In this document: one piece after another, positions 22,892 through 36,184 of the stretch
Layout: the number at the start of each line of letters is the position of its first letter
How positions within the stretch are numbered: the stretch's first letter is position 1
Source: Adineta ricciae
Taxonomy: Eukaryota; Rotifera; Eurotatoria; Adinetida; Adinetidae
NCBI GenBank assembly: GCA_905250025.1
Contig: CAJNOJ010000075.1
Location: forward strand, 62,001-126,000
Length of the DNA: 64,000 bases
Direction of reading: 5' to 3'
Made by a program: the position numbers and the translations under genes
Notes under the pieces: generated by a model
The model's input: only the letters and a program-made list of their open reading frames with translations
Databases searched by the model: none
What the model was told of the DNA's origin: nothing

Positions 22892-24157
22892 ATGACTTTA
22901 CGTGTCACATCCACGCTTCTAAGGCGCACAAGCTCGTTGAGAAAAACAGTCGCTACCGTTCGAAAGACTTGGGAGTCTTCTCCTTTACACAATAATGACG
23001 ACGCGACGTACGGCTCCAATGAATTTATTCATCTACAGTTTTTTGTCGATGATAATTATCAAGCAATAATCAAATGTCTTAATGATGGTTATCAAGTATG
23101 CAAAGACATTCTCAGTTACCTCCAAGCATATCACGATCTGCAACAGCAACACGCTGAAAAACTTTCATCGTTTACAACTGAATGGATTGCGAAATTGAAC
23201 CAGCAACCAACGATCTCATCGTATAACACAACAAAGCGTGCTCAAGCTAAGATCATTCGTTCGCCAAATAAACTCGCCCAACTAATCGAAGCTCGCTGTA
23301 AAGATATGCAACAAGTTATAAATACCTTTCGTGGACAAGTCGAACGATTGTATCCAAAAGAACGTTTAAGTCCTGTTCATAAACATTATCGAGCTGAACA
23401 AGTTAAACGATCGTTCAAAGCAGCTCGTGCCTCTGTACTCAAGCTTTCCGAAGCACTCGAAAAACTCCACGAACAAGAAGAACAGGCCAAGAATGCTCGA
23501 CACGCAGCTGATGTTCAATGTGAGAACCTTAGTCTCGATCCAACGGCCACTGCAAAAAAAGTGACCAAAGCGAATGATAATCAAGTAAAACGACAAGTGG
23601 AATTGGAAGCTATCCAAGATGAAATTGCACGAACAGAAAAACGATATGCTCAAGAACAAGAGACCTACAGAGAAAAGGCCATGGAGATTTACAAAGAATG
23701 TCGACAATACGAACAAGAACGATTAGATCAAATTCGCGACATATTGATTAGCTTTGCTCAAGCAGCTCATACACCGGATTACTCCGACGGTCAAGATGAA
23801 ATATTCGATGATCTTATCGAACATATCAAAACCCAACAGAATTCTCTTGATGATCTGAACTTTTGGGCGAAAGTTTATGGTGTGACTTCATCGGAGAAAG
23901 CAACATCGTCCGAGGAGGCAAAAGATGAAAGTAATACAACCACCATTGAATCTCGAAAAACGAAGAAACCTTCGAAAAGCGATAATGACACTTCCAGTGC
24001 AACAGCAACTAATACACGTCAATCGGTTGACGAGGACGAAGAAGAACAATCAACAGCCAGTTCGAACAAAAACAAACAAACAAAGGTGAAGAAATCAACA
24101 GCTGTTGATAAGAAAAGCAATTTAGGCAATGACTCAACCACCACCAAAATCTCTTAG
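22892..24157 (+). CDS. F-BAR domain protein, PACSIN/syndapin-like, without SH3
   Basis: Probable membrane-curvature protein acting in endocytosis or the actin cortex. It is a single exon of 421 codons. After a basic Ser/Arg N-terminus, the segment from about residue 46 (FIHLQFFVDDNYQAIIKCL, then GYQVCKDILSYLQ) is followed by long charged helices. These include VKRSFKAARASVLKLSEAL and, near the end, AMEIYKECRQYEQERLDQIR, which matches the PACSIN-type F-BAR pattern of a Gln/Cys-Arg-Gln-Phe/Tyr-Glu block before a final helix. The last 90 or so residues are Ser/Thr/Lys-rich and disordered, with no SH3 domain or NPF motifs. The start is the ATG at 22892, because the upstream frame is A/T simple repeat. 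The F-BAR call is moderate; the PACSIN subfamily is tentative. Confidence 0.75.
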   Translation: MTLRVTSTLLRRTSSLRKTVATVRKTWESSPLHNNDDATYGSNEFIHLQFFVDDNYQAIIKCLNDGYQVCKDILSYLQAYHDLQQQHAEKLSSFTTEWIAKLNQQPTISSYNTTKRAQAKIIRSPNKLAQLIEARCKDMQQVINTFRGQVERLYPKERLSPVHKHYRAEQVKRSFKAARASVLKLSEALEKLHEQEEQAKNARHAADVQCENLSLDPTATAKKVTKANDNQVKRQVELEAIQDEIARTEKRYAQEQETYREKAMEIYKECRQYEQERLDQIRDILISFAQAAHTPDYSDGQDEIFDDLIEHIKTQQNSLDDLNFWAKVYGVTSSEKATSSEEAKDESNTTTIESRKTKKPSKSDNDTSSATATNTRQSVDEDEEEQSTASSNKNKQTKVKKSTAVDKKSNLGNDSTTTKIS

Positions 24158-25162
24158 ATATACAGCACATAGTTGACCAAGACCGATCTAGAAAATGATG
24201 ATCTGCGTTTTCTGTTTTGTATTTTTAGGCAAGAGTTTTTTATATCAATGTACAGTAACTGTTGAAACTATTTTTTTGTTATAAAATATGTGTAACCCGT
24301 TTTTCTGTTGTAAAAAAGATTCTGGTGAATTTTGTATTAAGTAAAAGAATAATAGTTACATTTTCATTCTTTCTTTGTTTATACAGAACTAAGACAAGAG
24401 ACAAAGAGCAACATCTATCCAAATACGCTTTGCCACGTTTAGCCTATAATCTTTGTACTTTAAACATGATCGTTATTAATAGCTGTAAAAGAATAAACCG
24501 AGAATTTATTTTTATTTTGACAGAAATCAAATATCTCCCAAAACAATGCAATTGTATTTTAATTAATAGCAGACATGTGGTAGAACTTCTCGTTTTCTAT
24601 TTCTATTATTAATTGAGTCTTAAGTGCTTGAGTGGGGTAATGTTTAATGAAGTGGAATCAACAGAAACGGAAAGATCGTTCAGCATTTACATGAAAATAG
24701 TTTTTCATTCTATGTCAAAGATTATGTAGGCTATTACGGTACTTAGAACGATTACTTCTCGAGGCTTAATACGATTAGATAATCGACAGGATGTTCGAAA
24801 TAGTTTCTCCGAAATATCGAGGCATGAAAACTCTAAAACATAGGAAATTCTTTTAATAGAATTAACCTCGAAGATACATATACATTAAGATCCTTCTTTC
24901 TCTTGGTTTTTTCCTAAATATAATCGCACACGAGATGCGCCGTTCTGTTGTTGCCATGTATCTGGAGAAGAATGAAGTTCAGTTTCGATTTGTATTCTTT
25001 GTAGTTTTGGTTGTGCTGTCATTTCGTTCAAAAGTTGTTTTAGAAATACATAAATAAGGGATCACAGAGTAGGAAAAAAAACAAACGGAATGGTATCACA
25101 CACAGATACATATACACACAAAAAGAACATTTAGATTTCTATAATAAATAAAAAAAAAATAT
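24158..25162. other. Tail-to-tail intergenic region
   Basis: 3' regions of the F-BAR gene (+) and the MATH-like gene (-). AT-rich; nothing further recognised. Confidence 0.5.
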
Positions 25163-27269
25163 CTAGGAAAAAGCATTTTGAAATTTGCTTGCCAACATAT
25201 TCAGTGTTGGCCCTTGGGTCAGACTTGCCGGCAGTTTTTGTAGACTAGCAGGTAGTTTTGATTGTAGAGATTGACTTGTCATTGCAATGGTATTTTGTAT
25301 AGAGTCCGGTAGCTTGTTTCTTAGATTAAATGTATTCGAATTTCGTGTACCAGCGGCAGCAGTATTCGTTGTTGTTGTTGTTGTTGTTGGACCTTTACCT
25401 GGTAGAGTGCCATTACGCACTGGCAAAGAGCTGGAAGATGATTGACCGGCATCGAAACTTGACGGATTACTGTACGACGAGAATGAAGAATTATTTGCAC
25501 TAGCTGTTGCCAAGAGATTTGATGTCGAACCTTTGTCACCATATTTCCTCTCGTAGTATTTTCGAACGACATCAGGCGTCGCTGGTGCGCTCGAACCACC
25601 GGTAGGTCCTACTGATAAATTCCCATTAGCAAGATCAGGTAAACGACTGGACATGCCTGGATTCTGTATCGTCATTTGCAGTTCATGAAGTTTCTTTTCC
25701 AATTGGAAATTCTCATTTTGAGCAGCCTGCAGCTCACGCCTGAGAGATGATGAAACAAGAAATAAGATATCGAGAAAATGTTAAGAAAATATGCATTGCA
25801 TACATGATCTGCTGCTTTTGTTTTCGAACGATATCATCTAATGGTGAATATTCAGGTGAAAACATTAGATGTGAGAAGAAGATCTCGATTTCTATTGTCA
25901 CACAGTGTTGTTCATTCAGATATCCACGTTCAGTTAACTAAATATCGAAGATAACGGAAGTAATCGAAAGTATTGAGAACGTACCTCTTCGACGTCCAAT
26001 GTGGTGCTGATTTCTAAGCCTTCATCACTGTCTTTTTGCGAATAATACTTTGTAACTGGTTTTTGAAACACACTTGTAGTTGTTTTCGTATCACGATGAT
26101 TACGTACTGTGATATTGAAACATATCGATCGTAGATAATTAACTGGAATCTTAAATATATCTGAGTAGTATAAACGTATGATAAAGCATTGTTCTTCTAT
26201 ATAGGCTTCTACAGTCCACGCTTGTTGATCTTTATCAAGAAAAGATACTGGGATAGGATTGGGTGCAAATGGATTGACAATAATTGGGAAGACAGCTAAA
26301 GAAATATCATCAATGAACTGTTTACCGACTTTCGGTCAAACTCTACTTACTAACAGCATCTTTGAGTTCAACAGTTAGTGTGAACTTTCCATTTGTTTGT
26401 AGCAATTCGCGTATCCGATCAATTCGATACGGCCGGCATAGACCGTGAATATCGGTATAGTTGACTTCATAGGGATTACTATCATTCGGATTTGTTGCTT
26501 TTTTCTCTTGATTCGGATCCCATGTATAAGATCCAGCGGTTATCTTCACTCGATATGTTAACTTAACTGAATGATCACAGGATGTTAAACGTTGAATGAA
26601 CAGCCGGAAGTGTCCAAGTTGTCCGACACTATCCAATTTCGGTTGAATGACAACGCACCATTCGTAATTCGAATAGAAAAAAGACGGTGTGCCAATTTGG
26701 GCATCAAGAGGTTGTCGACTCTGTGTTGGTTGAATAACGTGGGCATATTGTGGATTGATTAACTGTGGTGGTAATTGTATTTCCGTGAGATACGAAACAA
26801 CCAGATTCTTAATTTCTAATTCACATTGAATATTACCCCGTTCATCCATAAAATCCACCGAACATAGACGATTGATTGATGTAAACGACTTTCGTCCGTG
26901 CAATGTCACCTTGCTCGTGAACTTACAACTTTTCTCCACAAACGATTCATTTCGTGTAAAATGCTCTCGACATAGTAATGTGACACTTAAATCAAGTGTC
27001 ATCTCTAATGTTTCTGTATCACGACTACGATGCAGCAGAAATGCATTTAACTGATCGCCGTTTTTGACGAATGTTAACGCAAATGGAACATTTCGACAAA
27101 TGAACTCTCGTGTAATTAATTTTTCATCAGTTCCTAATAGAAATGAACTTGGAAGAATGAATGTAAACAAGCTGCAAAGAAAAACAATGAATTCTAGTTA
27201 ATATGGAAGCTTTTCTTACTTCGTGTTGAACTTATCTTCAAAGGAAACGAAACGTGTAAAATGTGCCAT
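25163..27269 (-). CDS. Orphan protein with MATH/TRAF-like domains, coiled coil and Ser/Gly tail
   Basis: Not recognised as a named gene. The first exon is short (MAHFTRFVSFEDKFNT, from 27269), joined by a GT..AG intron (about 27172-27219) to a long beta-rich region. At least two, perhaps three, segments end in a MATH-like strand pattern: ELLQTNGKFTLTVELKD and ELTERGYLNEQHCVTIEIEI, preceded by EWCVVIQPKLDSVG and FRLFIQRLTS. MATH domains bind short peptides and are often found in ubiquitin adaptors, but this assignment rests on pattern alone. After them comes a helix (DDIVRKQKQQI, then QNENFQLEKKLHELQ) likely to be a coiled coil. The tail is rich in Ser, Thr, Gly and Asn, including a Thr run near 25365-25390, ending KFQNAFS. 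No BTB or RING domain is seen. Confidence 0.6.
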
Positions 27270-30200
27270 GTAATTGAACTATATCATATTCTTGATCTGA
27301 AATAAAATGTACGTGCCGTTTAATTACGAAGACAGACTATTTTTACGAGCAGTTGAACATGTGCAGTGAAACGTAACGAGTGGCATGAATAGCTCGAATC
27401 CATGTCGCGCTAGGTCCACACGTTTATTCCACAAAAGCACTATTATGTTTATCTTAAGTAGCACGAAGAAAGAGTCTGTCTTTCCTTTGAAAAAGGTTTT
27501 CCAATACTTAACTGAGATGGCAATTTTCTAGCGTACAGTCGGGGCTTTTTTATTCTGTTTTTGGATGAATTATTCAATCTATCATAAAAAATGCTATTTA
27601 GAGACAGAAAGGAAAGAGAGTCTCTTGAATTGTGTTTCTTGTTTTGTGGAAAATCTCGAGTATTTCTGTAATTACTCTTGTTTTTGTGGGAGAAAAAAAC
27701 ATTCTCATCTATACAATACAAATTATAATCGATTTGTTCTTAGAGATTGAATCTGATCAATTGTGAATAGCTGATTTATTATTTGTATGAAAAAAAAAGA
27801 AGAGAAAAGAATGAAAGAAAGAAAGTTAGATGATTAATCCAAACATTATCATTAACGAGCCTATCTATCATTTCTTTTGTGTTTGTCATATTCGTTTACA
27901 TCATGAAAAATCCTCAGGGAATTGACGTTTATAGTTAAGGTTTTATTTCGCAACACATGATAAATAATACACAAGTTTCTTCCTATGATGAATGACTAGC
28001 AGTAGAAGAGAAAAGAAGACGATCAGATAGTAACTCCGAATCTTCTAAACGGAAAGCGAGTCGACTGATAATCATCACAATTGAATCATATACTGATGTG
28101 TAAATAAATCTTCTCTAGCAGTGTGTCCAACAAGTTATTCCGACATTTCTTCTGGGGAAAGAGTTCTTGACACATAATTGGTGATGAGCAAAAAGAAAGA
28201 ACGAGAAAGAAGAATAATTGCCAAGATGCTTCTTTATGAAATGAAGAACTATCTAATCATTCTAGGCAAAATTTCGATGCCAATGAAATAAATTAGAGGG
28301 GGTCAAGAAGAAGTGAATCGTTTTGTTTTTTATTTCAACTCTGATTAAAACGGATCAATGACAAGGAGAGAAAAATATGATGAACGAGAGAGAGAGAACA
28401 TCTCTTTTCTTTTTCCGCTTCTCTTTTTTTTGTTCGATGCTCACTTTTGAAGCCTTTCAAATATTGGATCCCAAACGGATGTCCGTCTCAAATGAGCTGT
28501 GCCTTTTCTCCAGCTAACTACACATCTTCGATGATCTTCTCGTGCTATCATTATGAAGATGAACACGCATTCACTTTGAACTATTAGCCAGATATACGAC
28601 TAAATTGTTTCACCACTGAATAGAATATTAATGTGTGAGAAAAAAAACCGAGAGAAAGATAAAAATAGTTCATTTATTAGAGATTATATACTTACAATTC
28701 TCAGCATTATCATTGTCTATTTATCGATGTTCATGCCTCGAGTCTTTCTCTGCTAACCGATTGTGATCATACTCGTTGGCTGCATGAATGCACATACATA
28801 TATATATATATATATACAAAAAAAACGCGAGTCTAGAGAGAAAACTATTTTTCTTCCTTACTACTTTGACTACTAGTGATGCATGGTAAAAAAGAACTGA
28901 GAGAACATAAAGAGAAAGAAGAAAATCTCTGAAATCTATTAAATCAACGTTACTCGGCATCGTCGTTGCTGAAAGCAAAAAGAAAAGTGATGTTAATATG
29001 TGTATGTTTAGATCTTGATATTTAAATGTTCATCAGTTTTTCAAATAGTTTTCTTCAATTATGACGCATGATTATTTGCATTGCCATTGTTCTTTAGCGT
29101 ATAATCTCGATGGTTTTTTTTATTTAAATTAATGTTATTTTATTCGACGAGTAAAATAGGTGAAAAGAAAAGAAGTCTCGAAGTCTTGCCTGAGATGATT
29201 TGCCCTGTTGGTAAATGAACGAACGAACGAAGAATGGAATTGTTTCTCGCTCCTTTTCTTGCATGTTCTTCTTCTTCTTCTTCTCCTTCTTATTTTCCTC
29301 ATTCTGTCTTTAGATTGCCGTCATCAGAAGAATAGTAAGGAAAAATTGAACATGGCAACATTCTGAGCTTTCTCCTTCTCAGCAACAAACGCACGCAAGG
29401 GCGCTAAAGTGAATGAGAAGTTTCTATACGTAGGCAACGCTAGGAGCATGTTAGATTTAGATGCTAAGCGTGAAGAGGGAAGAGAGGGGAAAGCAAGCGC
29501 GAATAAGAAGAGAGAGAGAGAATAAGACAAAAAATGTTTAATAGATTTTCTGTATGCGTGGCACAGGCTAAGCATCGTTGTTGTCTCGATAGTCATAAAC
29601 ATATGAAGACGAGTGCGAGAATAAAAGAGCCTAGTAAACTTGACTGAGTATGTTGCACACCCATCCGGCCGAGACCATTTTCCTCTCTTCCTTTTTGTCG
29701 ACGATTTTTTGGGTACGTCAGCTTTCTGCGTCGAAAATGTAAACTACGGCCTTTTCCTTGTGTCAGTCCACACGAAGCACGGCAAATATCATTACGAATA
29801 CAAAGAACTATCTCACAGTCAACATTGACACACTATCGTTTGAGTAGAGATGTATATTGACAAGTAAAATAACAAGAAAAGGAAACCCTAGTTTTAGCGG
29901 AACATCATGAGCAAGAGAAGGAGAAAGATTTTGTGTCAGTCAACGGCAAATTCTATTCAAAAGAACAGCATTGACATTGTGATCGTTCTCGATGAAAATC
30001 GATTATGTTATTCATTGTCTTATTTATATGATAATTTAATTATCTATTCATCGATTTGGTCTAATATGTCTTTTGCATATGAAATAAAGTTTTATTGGCA
30101 AGGAAAAAACAAGTGTTTGCATTACAGTTGATACTTTCTTTGTATCGATTGCTAGAACAATTTGATGTATTGATGGAGATATCCTTTTGCTTGACTGAAA

Positions 30201-30816
30201 ATGAAACTGACATATAAATCAACATTGTCAGAATGAAATGTAACGTTAGTTAGTCAAACTCTATTTATCTCGACGTACAATTGATAAAGAGCATTGGAAC
30301 TGACATTCACTAATAATTCATTCAAGAGAAACTAATCGATAACGATCTTGATGACAAAAACATCAGCGATGTGTTTTTTTTTGTTTTTCTTTATCTTCTT
30401 GATACATTTCGTCATACTCATGCTTCACAAGTGAATTTTTGTGTGTATGTATCAATTACCATTGAAATTATTTCATCGGTGCAGTTTCTTCCTTTTCCTC
30501 ACCAGTGATTGATGAAAAATAAAAACGATTTTTAATTCTTTTTTATTTCTTCTGCTTCAATTTTTCTACTTCTCGTCATCTCCACCTATCAACCCACAGG
30601 TGCTCACTGAGAGTATTACTTTGTTTCTATTGACAAACGCTTTATTTTTTCAATTTTTTTTTCACATTCTCTCTTCGCTCTTGTACAGAGTTGAGCAGGA
30701 AAAAAACTAAGAATGGCATTTTTTTTTCAATCAATGGTATTCTTGACTAGCATAAAATCACTTTGCATGCACAACAAGAAATAAACTTGTAATCGTTTAC
30801 AAGAAATTTACTAAAC
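27270..30816. other. 3.5-kb gene-poor region with simple repeats
   Basis: It lies between two divergent genes. It holds simple repeats: (TA)n near 28797-28817, (CTT)n near 29270-29290, an AG-rich tract near 29508-29521, and several homopolymer runs. Short open frames (such as 29640-29828) show no domain and no splice-consistent continuation. No RNA gene was recognised. It probably contains the promoters of the flanking genes. Confidence 0.45.
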
Positions 30817-33004
30817 ATGCCGGAATTATTTACTCTGCAGCCAGCAATACATAATCGGAAAAATCCCAGCTTTCGACAATCGTCTAAGCTTCTCAATTAT
30901 AATCAGTCTACAAAGAGACCATCAAAAAATACATACCAAGAACGAACTGAGATATATTATGTACCTGAAACGACGAAGAATGGACCCATATATAATAAAC
31001 AACCACATAAATCACCTACACCCTCGGTACACAGCGATGATCTAATACCAGATGATGAGCCAGGTCTGTATCATTTACCAACTTCGAACCGAGCTAATAG
31101 ACCGACGGCAAGAAAAATCTATTATAAACCTCTCCGGTATAATCCAAAGTATGTGGCACCACGGAATAAACCACTCACGCCTCCAGTTCGAAAGGCAAAT
31201 CCCGCACCAGCACCACCGTTAACAAAATCTACGCGAGCATCGACACCACCGATGAGAAAGTCGACTCCACCGTCGTCGTTACCAGGTGTTCAGTCCTACC
31301 CGACACCCTCGCCGTCGCCACCGACTGTTGCCAGCTATCAACCATTGATTCTGGGTGCACCTGAGCTGTACCATTTGGACCATGATAAAGCCGTCTATCG
31401 TCAACCAACACCAGTACTCCAACAACCATATAAATCGCCATCGCCGTCACCAGAAAAATCTCATCGAACGCCGCCGCCGCCGGTCCAAGAGCAGCAGCCG
31501 ATACTTCGGCAAACCTATCCTCTATCTCTTGGCCCTACTGAATTGTATCATTTAGACCGTGTAACAACGAGCAATTCACCCGTTCAACCTGAACCGAAAC
31601 GTCTCGAACAATCGTACAAATCACCTCCACCACCAGTGCCATCGGCCAAACAATCTGCTCTGCCTCCACCACCATCAGCTAAATTAACCACACCACCGCC
31701 ACAATTAGTAACACCGATTAATACTGGAGCTGAATTGTACCATCTAGATCAGGAGGATATTGAATATCCGCCAGTGTCTGAAGAGCCGAAACGTGTAGAA
31801 TCATCTTACAAAACTCCACCACCAGCATCTGCTCCTAAACTGACTGCACCGCCGCCTGCCAGTATTGGACCAGAATTGTATCATCTGAATAAAGACGATA
31901 CTGTGTACCCAATAGTGTCTGAGGAACCAAAGCACGTTGAACAAGTACACAAATCACCACCACCACCGCCTATTCAAGCAATTTCTCCTCCACCTCAACA
32001 GCTGATGTCGAAATTGAATACGCCACCAGTTCAACGACCAGAGTTCTATCACATGGATTTCAATGGAGCAGATCCAGAACCCATTCTTGCTGACCCCAAG
32101 CCTGTTGAACCGTCTTATCATTCACCTTTACCATCAGCTAAAAAGTCTTCTCCAGTACCAGTCGATGTACCTCCTCCACCATCTCAAAATGGACCAGAAT
32201 TGTATCATATGAAAGTTGATGTAAGTGACAGTCCGCCAGTTCTTCAAGAACCACCACATAGAACACCTACTCCGCTTCCTACACCAGTGCTTAGTAAACC
32301 TGCTTCGGCACCACCACCACCACCATCGCCACCACAGAACAAACCCGAAGTGTACTACATAAAACTTGATGAACGACCTGAATCGCAAGCAGCACCCCTG
32401 TCAAAGCCGGCAACTCCTAGAGTACCTTCCGGTAAAAATCGAGTTTCACCTATGCCTTCCACAACATCGCTTAGACCAGGCCCAGAAATGTACTATTTGC
32501 AAACAGTTGTTGACGAAATCAGTCGACCACCATCAGTTCACGAAGTCGTTACACCAGAGAAGGCACCTACACCGAAACCAGCCACTCCACAACCCATTCT
32601 TACCAAAGCGCGAACACCTCCTCCGAGAGTATCATCACCGCCACGACCACGACGTCGTACACCAACACCACCACGCCGGCAACGAACACCCACACCCCCT
32701 CGGCGACGACCTCCTGTCGGACGCCCAATACGCACCGCTGCTCCTCTCGTAAGTGATACGTTAGAAATAACTATTATGTCTCCCTTTCATTTCCCTTTAG
32801 GCTCTTCCGAATCGTAAACCAAAGCGACCTGTTTATGATGATGATGATGATGATGATGTAGCTAATATTCCAACTAGACGGCCGTCATTTTCTACAGCGC
32901 TTCAAGATGTATTAACATCTGATCGTACTGTACCTTTATCGACTTCAAAAGCATCGGACAGCATCATACGAAGTATGAACAAGTTTCGCTTTCCTGAAGA
33001 GTAA
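30817..33004 (+). CDS. Proline-rich protein with tandem ELYHL repeats
   Basis: Not recognised. Two exons (30817-32748 and 32801-33004, 52-bp intron) encode about 711 residues. The body is about nine degenerate repeats, roughly 40-60 residues apart, each with a core like GPELYHLD (variants GLYHL, EFYHM, EVYYI, EMYYL), then an acidic stretch and a KSPPPP-type proline run. Near the end of exon 1 it is rich in RTPTPPRR. The second exon has an aspartate run (seven consecutive GAT codons near 32836-32856) and ends in a short mixed segment. There is no signal peptide or membrane helix. Such proteins are usually disordered scaffolds that bind SH3, WW or profilin-type partners; that role is inferred. 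The ATG at 30817 opens the frame cleanly. Confidence 0.8.
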
Positions 33005-33231
33005 ATTTTTATTTCATGTACATAAATTTATGAATATAAATACAGTTCAAGAAATTTGAAAATAGCTTTTCATTTTCTTTGGTATCTATATATTGTCAAG
33101 TGTACGTATAGAAGTATTTATTCCTCGTCAGGCTCATTTTCTTCATCCATCTTGTGGCATCGTGTTAACTCGAATAGGCTCAACACGGATATCTACAAAA
33201 AGAAAATATGCAGAAAAACGCCGTGTAACAT

Positions 33232-36184
33232 CAAAGGTAATAACTAACAGATCCGGATGGAACAGCTGGAAGTTTGAAAATCGATGGAGGTTGAGTTAAT
33301 CGAGGTTGTCTTGTACCTAACGAATTATTTCATAAGACAAATGTTTGGAAAACAAAACTCGTGTGTCTAAGTTTACCGATCGAATGAAAATATTGATACG
33401 CTCGAGGATTATAAACATGATTCGATTGTGATGGCATAAACACACCAGGTAAACACAAATCTATGCCGAGAAAGTTGTTAGAAGGTGAAAAGAAATAGTT
33501 TACCATCGTATGCGTTAGTAGACTGAGATTTATAGAGTCGATGTTGAATTTCCATTTGACGTTCATTAATTAAAGATGTTTGTCTTGAAACTTTAGTCAT
33601 TGATTGATTTCGATGTATTAAACGTTGTTGCAAATACATTTCATTACGGTCGAGAAACTAGAAAACGATCCACTTTATGGTTTCGGGTATTATGATTAGA
33701 AAATTTGTTAAGAGAAACGAAGCCTTTCTCTTTGGCATAGTTATTTGATCAATCTGAATAAAAGTGCAAATGTATTTGTTTTATTAGCTTATTAATTATT
33801 CAATAAAATACACATTATTTCGCACTTCAAACATATATAAGCACCTCGATACTTCCTATCCCTATTTTACGATAAGTACAATCTACAGGTTAGCAATGAG
33901 TCATGACGGAGTCGATTTAGCTTTCTATAACTTACACTATCTGTTGAGTACCGTTCGGATGAGTTCCTTTGCTGACGGTGTTTGTTTTTCGATTCTGATT
34001 TGGGTCGTTGTCGCCTAGAATTGTAAATTAGTCAGTTACATTTGCCGGCCATTCCCCTAACCTTATGTAAATGTTTGACACTCCTGCATGACGCGTTTCC
34101 AAGATATTTTCACTACTTTTTGCACCATCGACCATTCGACTCGATTGCCGTGAGAGCTTCTCGTGCACAAGTTCTGTTAGTCGTTGAATTTCTGCCCTAA
34201 GATAATAATTTTCAAAAAGTATCTTCAAAAACAACATACTGGTATTCGTCATGAATTTGTATAATTTGATTTTCATAAGCAGTTGTCATAGTTTTGATAC
34301 GATCATTATCAATCGGTTTAGTTTGCTTCATCGCACTTATTTGTGCCATTGGATTTTCCTCCATCGAAACGGTCACTGGAAACAAAATAGCTTGGCGTTC
34401 GCGTTCAAGAATATTAAAGAAGTATACTCGTAGATTTAGTCGCTTGAGTATTTTCGATTTTGTCATACCAGAACATGAGTAAAGGTAATTCAGCTACCGG
34501 TTCATGTTGATCATCGTAAATTGCGAATGTCCGCGGAGGATTCGATAGATAGGTTTGATAAACTTCATTGGATGGTTGATCTAGATCAAGTCGAGTATTT
34601 TTTCTTGGAACATTATTATGATCCATAGCAATGAAAGGAGAAAAGATTCGGTTGTTTAAAACAGGCAAATCCTAAAGTTTTGTGTTTTTTAAATACTTAT
34701 TGATATATATAATCTTACAAGTATTTGTAAATCTTCAAATGAGAACACAACACATCCAAAAAGTTTTCTATCGCCAAGAACATCGATTCTGATACTATTT
34801 GTATCGACGTCTCTCCGCTTTATGTTTGACACGGGCACAAAAAGTTCGTCGTACTGTTGCCGGTCGATTTCGATATTTTCTTTCGTAGCTAAACGTATGA
34901 AATGATCCGACTAACTTGAATTAATAGAGCACAGTTTATCATTACTTATTGATTTGTTGGTTTTCTAAATAGAAAATATTTTGATTACGAAGATAGGATC
35001 ACAAAGCAAATACATTGAATGTCCATTCTTTTGTTGGATAGGATTGCCCTTGTGAATGAACAATACATTGAAATCTTGTTCGCGTCATTTCTATCGGTCG
35101 ATAGATACGCATGAGAACTAATCTACAATAAGTATGACAGTGAAATCTGAACAGTTATATGTTGGAGTTTACTTTGTTGAGAATTTATCATCAGTCGAGG
35201 TCTGTTGATCGTCAAAATCCGGTTGTGCCTGTACTTCATTATCGACCATAACTATCGGTGAAGATGACTGAACATGCTCTGATTTTGATGTTCCAGCACT
35301 TTGATGTGGAGGAGCTTCATCATTATGCTGAACTATCTCATCTTGTTCCGGACTCTAGAAGAATCACATTCATTTCAGATTTCTTCAATTAAGTGTAAAC
35401 AAACATGATCAATCGGTTGATTGGGCTCTTCTATTTCTGGCACACTGCTGGTACTGTCATCTGAATCGTCTTCTTGGTCTATGTTTTGTTCACCAGTTGA
35501 TTCTTCACCGTCGGAGATCTCCGGTGAAGGTGACACTGCTCGTGGTGCAGTCGTATGAAGCCAGTGAATCACATGTTCATAGCCAAGTGTGGCTTTCTAA
35601 TAACAAAAAATTTCCATAGAAACGAGTTAGTTTGAGTTGGTCTTTTACTTCATGGAAAGTCTGGAGACGAAATTTCCATTTCCGCACAGAAGATCGCGGT
35701 AGAGCAAGACGAAGATACCTAAAATAGGGTATAAAGTTTCACGTCAATCAAATCATAAAACAAACAATTTCTCCCAATTGTCAATAATTTTTTTCTCGCG
35801 GTGTTCTTCGGCATGCTTTTCCCCAACTGTAATTCTTTGTAGAGCAACATCCAACATGCGTTTTTTCATTTCATCACTATCGTACAATCTCTTGAAGAGA
35901 AGACATCTTTGATTGAATAAATCATTGTGAAGTTGAACAAGATCAATAAGTTCGTAGACAGGTATCTGCGTTTGAGAGTAAGCCCGATAGAGTCGTGACA
36001 GAACTAATGTGATACGTAGTAGAACTTTGGCTGGAAGACTTTGAAGCAGAAGTTGATCTTTCATTTCGAGTAATGCAAACATCAAATTGTCAATCAGAGC
36101 AAAACAAGTCTGAACATTATCGCATAACATCAGAAATCTATTAGCATTGATATTCGTGCCGTTTGGGATTATTATTTCATCCAT
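33232..36184 (-). CDS. Orphan multi-exon protein with possible C2-like domain and coiled coil
   Basis: Not recognised. The first clear exon (from about 36184, MDEIIIPNGTNINANRF) is helical and Leu-rich (LLLQSLPAKVLLRITLVLSRL). Following exons give RYLRLALPRSSVRKWKF, an acidic Ser/Glu-rich disordered region (near 35380-35560 and 35180-35350), then a beta-rich stretch. That stretch (LVLMRIYRPIEMTRTRFQC, later YDELFVPVSNIKRRDV and LFGCVVFSFEDLQI) could be a C2-like domain. After that come AVAELPLLMFW-like strands, a short helix (EIQRLTELVHEKL) and a basic tail (RRQRPKSESKNK), with the last exon ending at 33232. About a dozen introns are inferred, most around 50 bp. The true start is uncertain: an upstream mini-exon near 36255 is possible. 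Gene boundaries are approximate. Confidence 0.5.

Noticed and set aside
28721-29828. Several short frames in the gene-poor region
   Set aside because: They run through simple repeats and T-rich tracts and have no codon or domain support.
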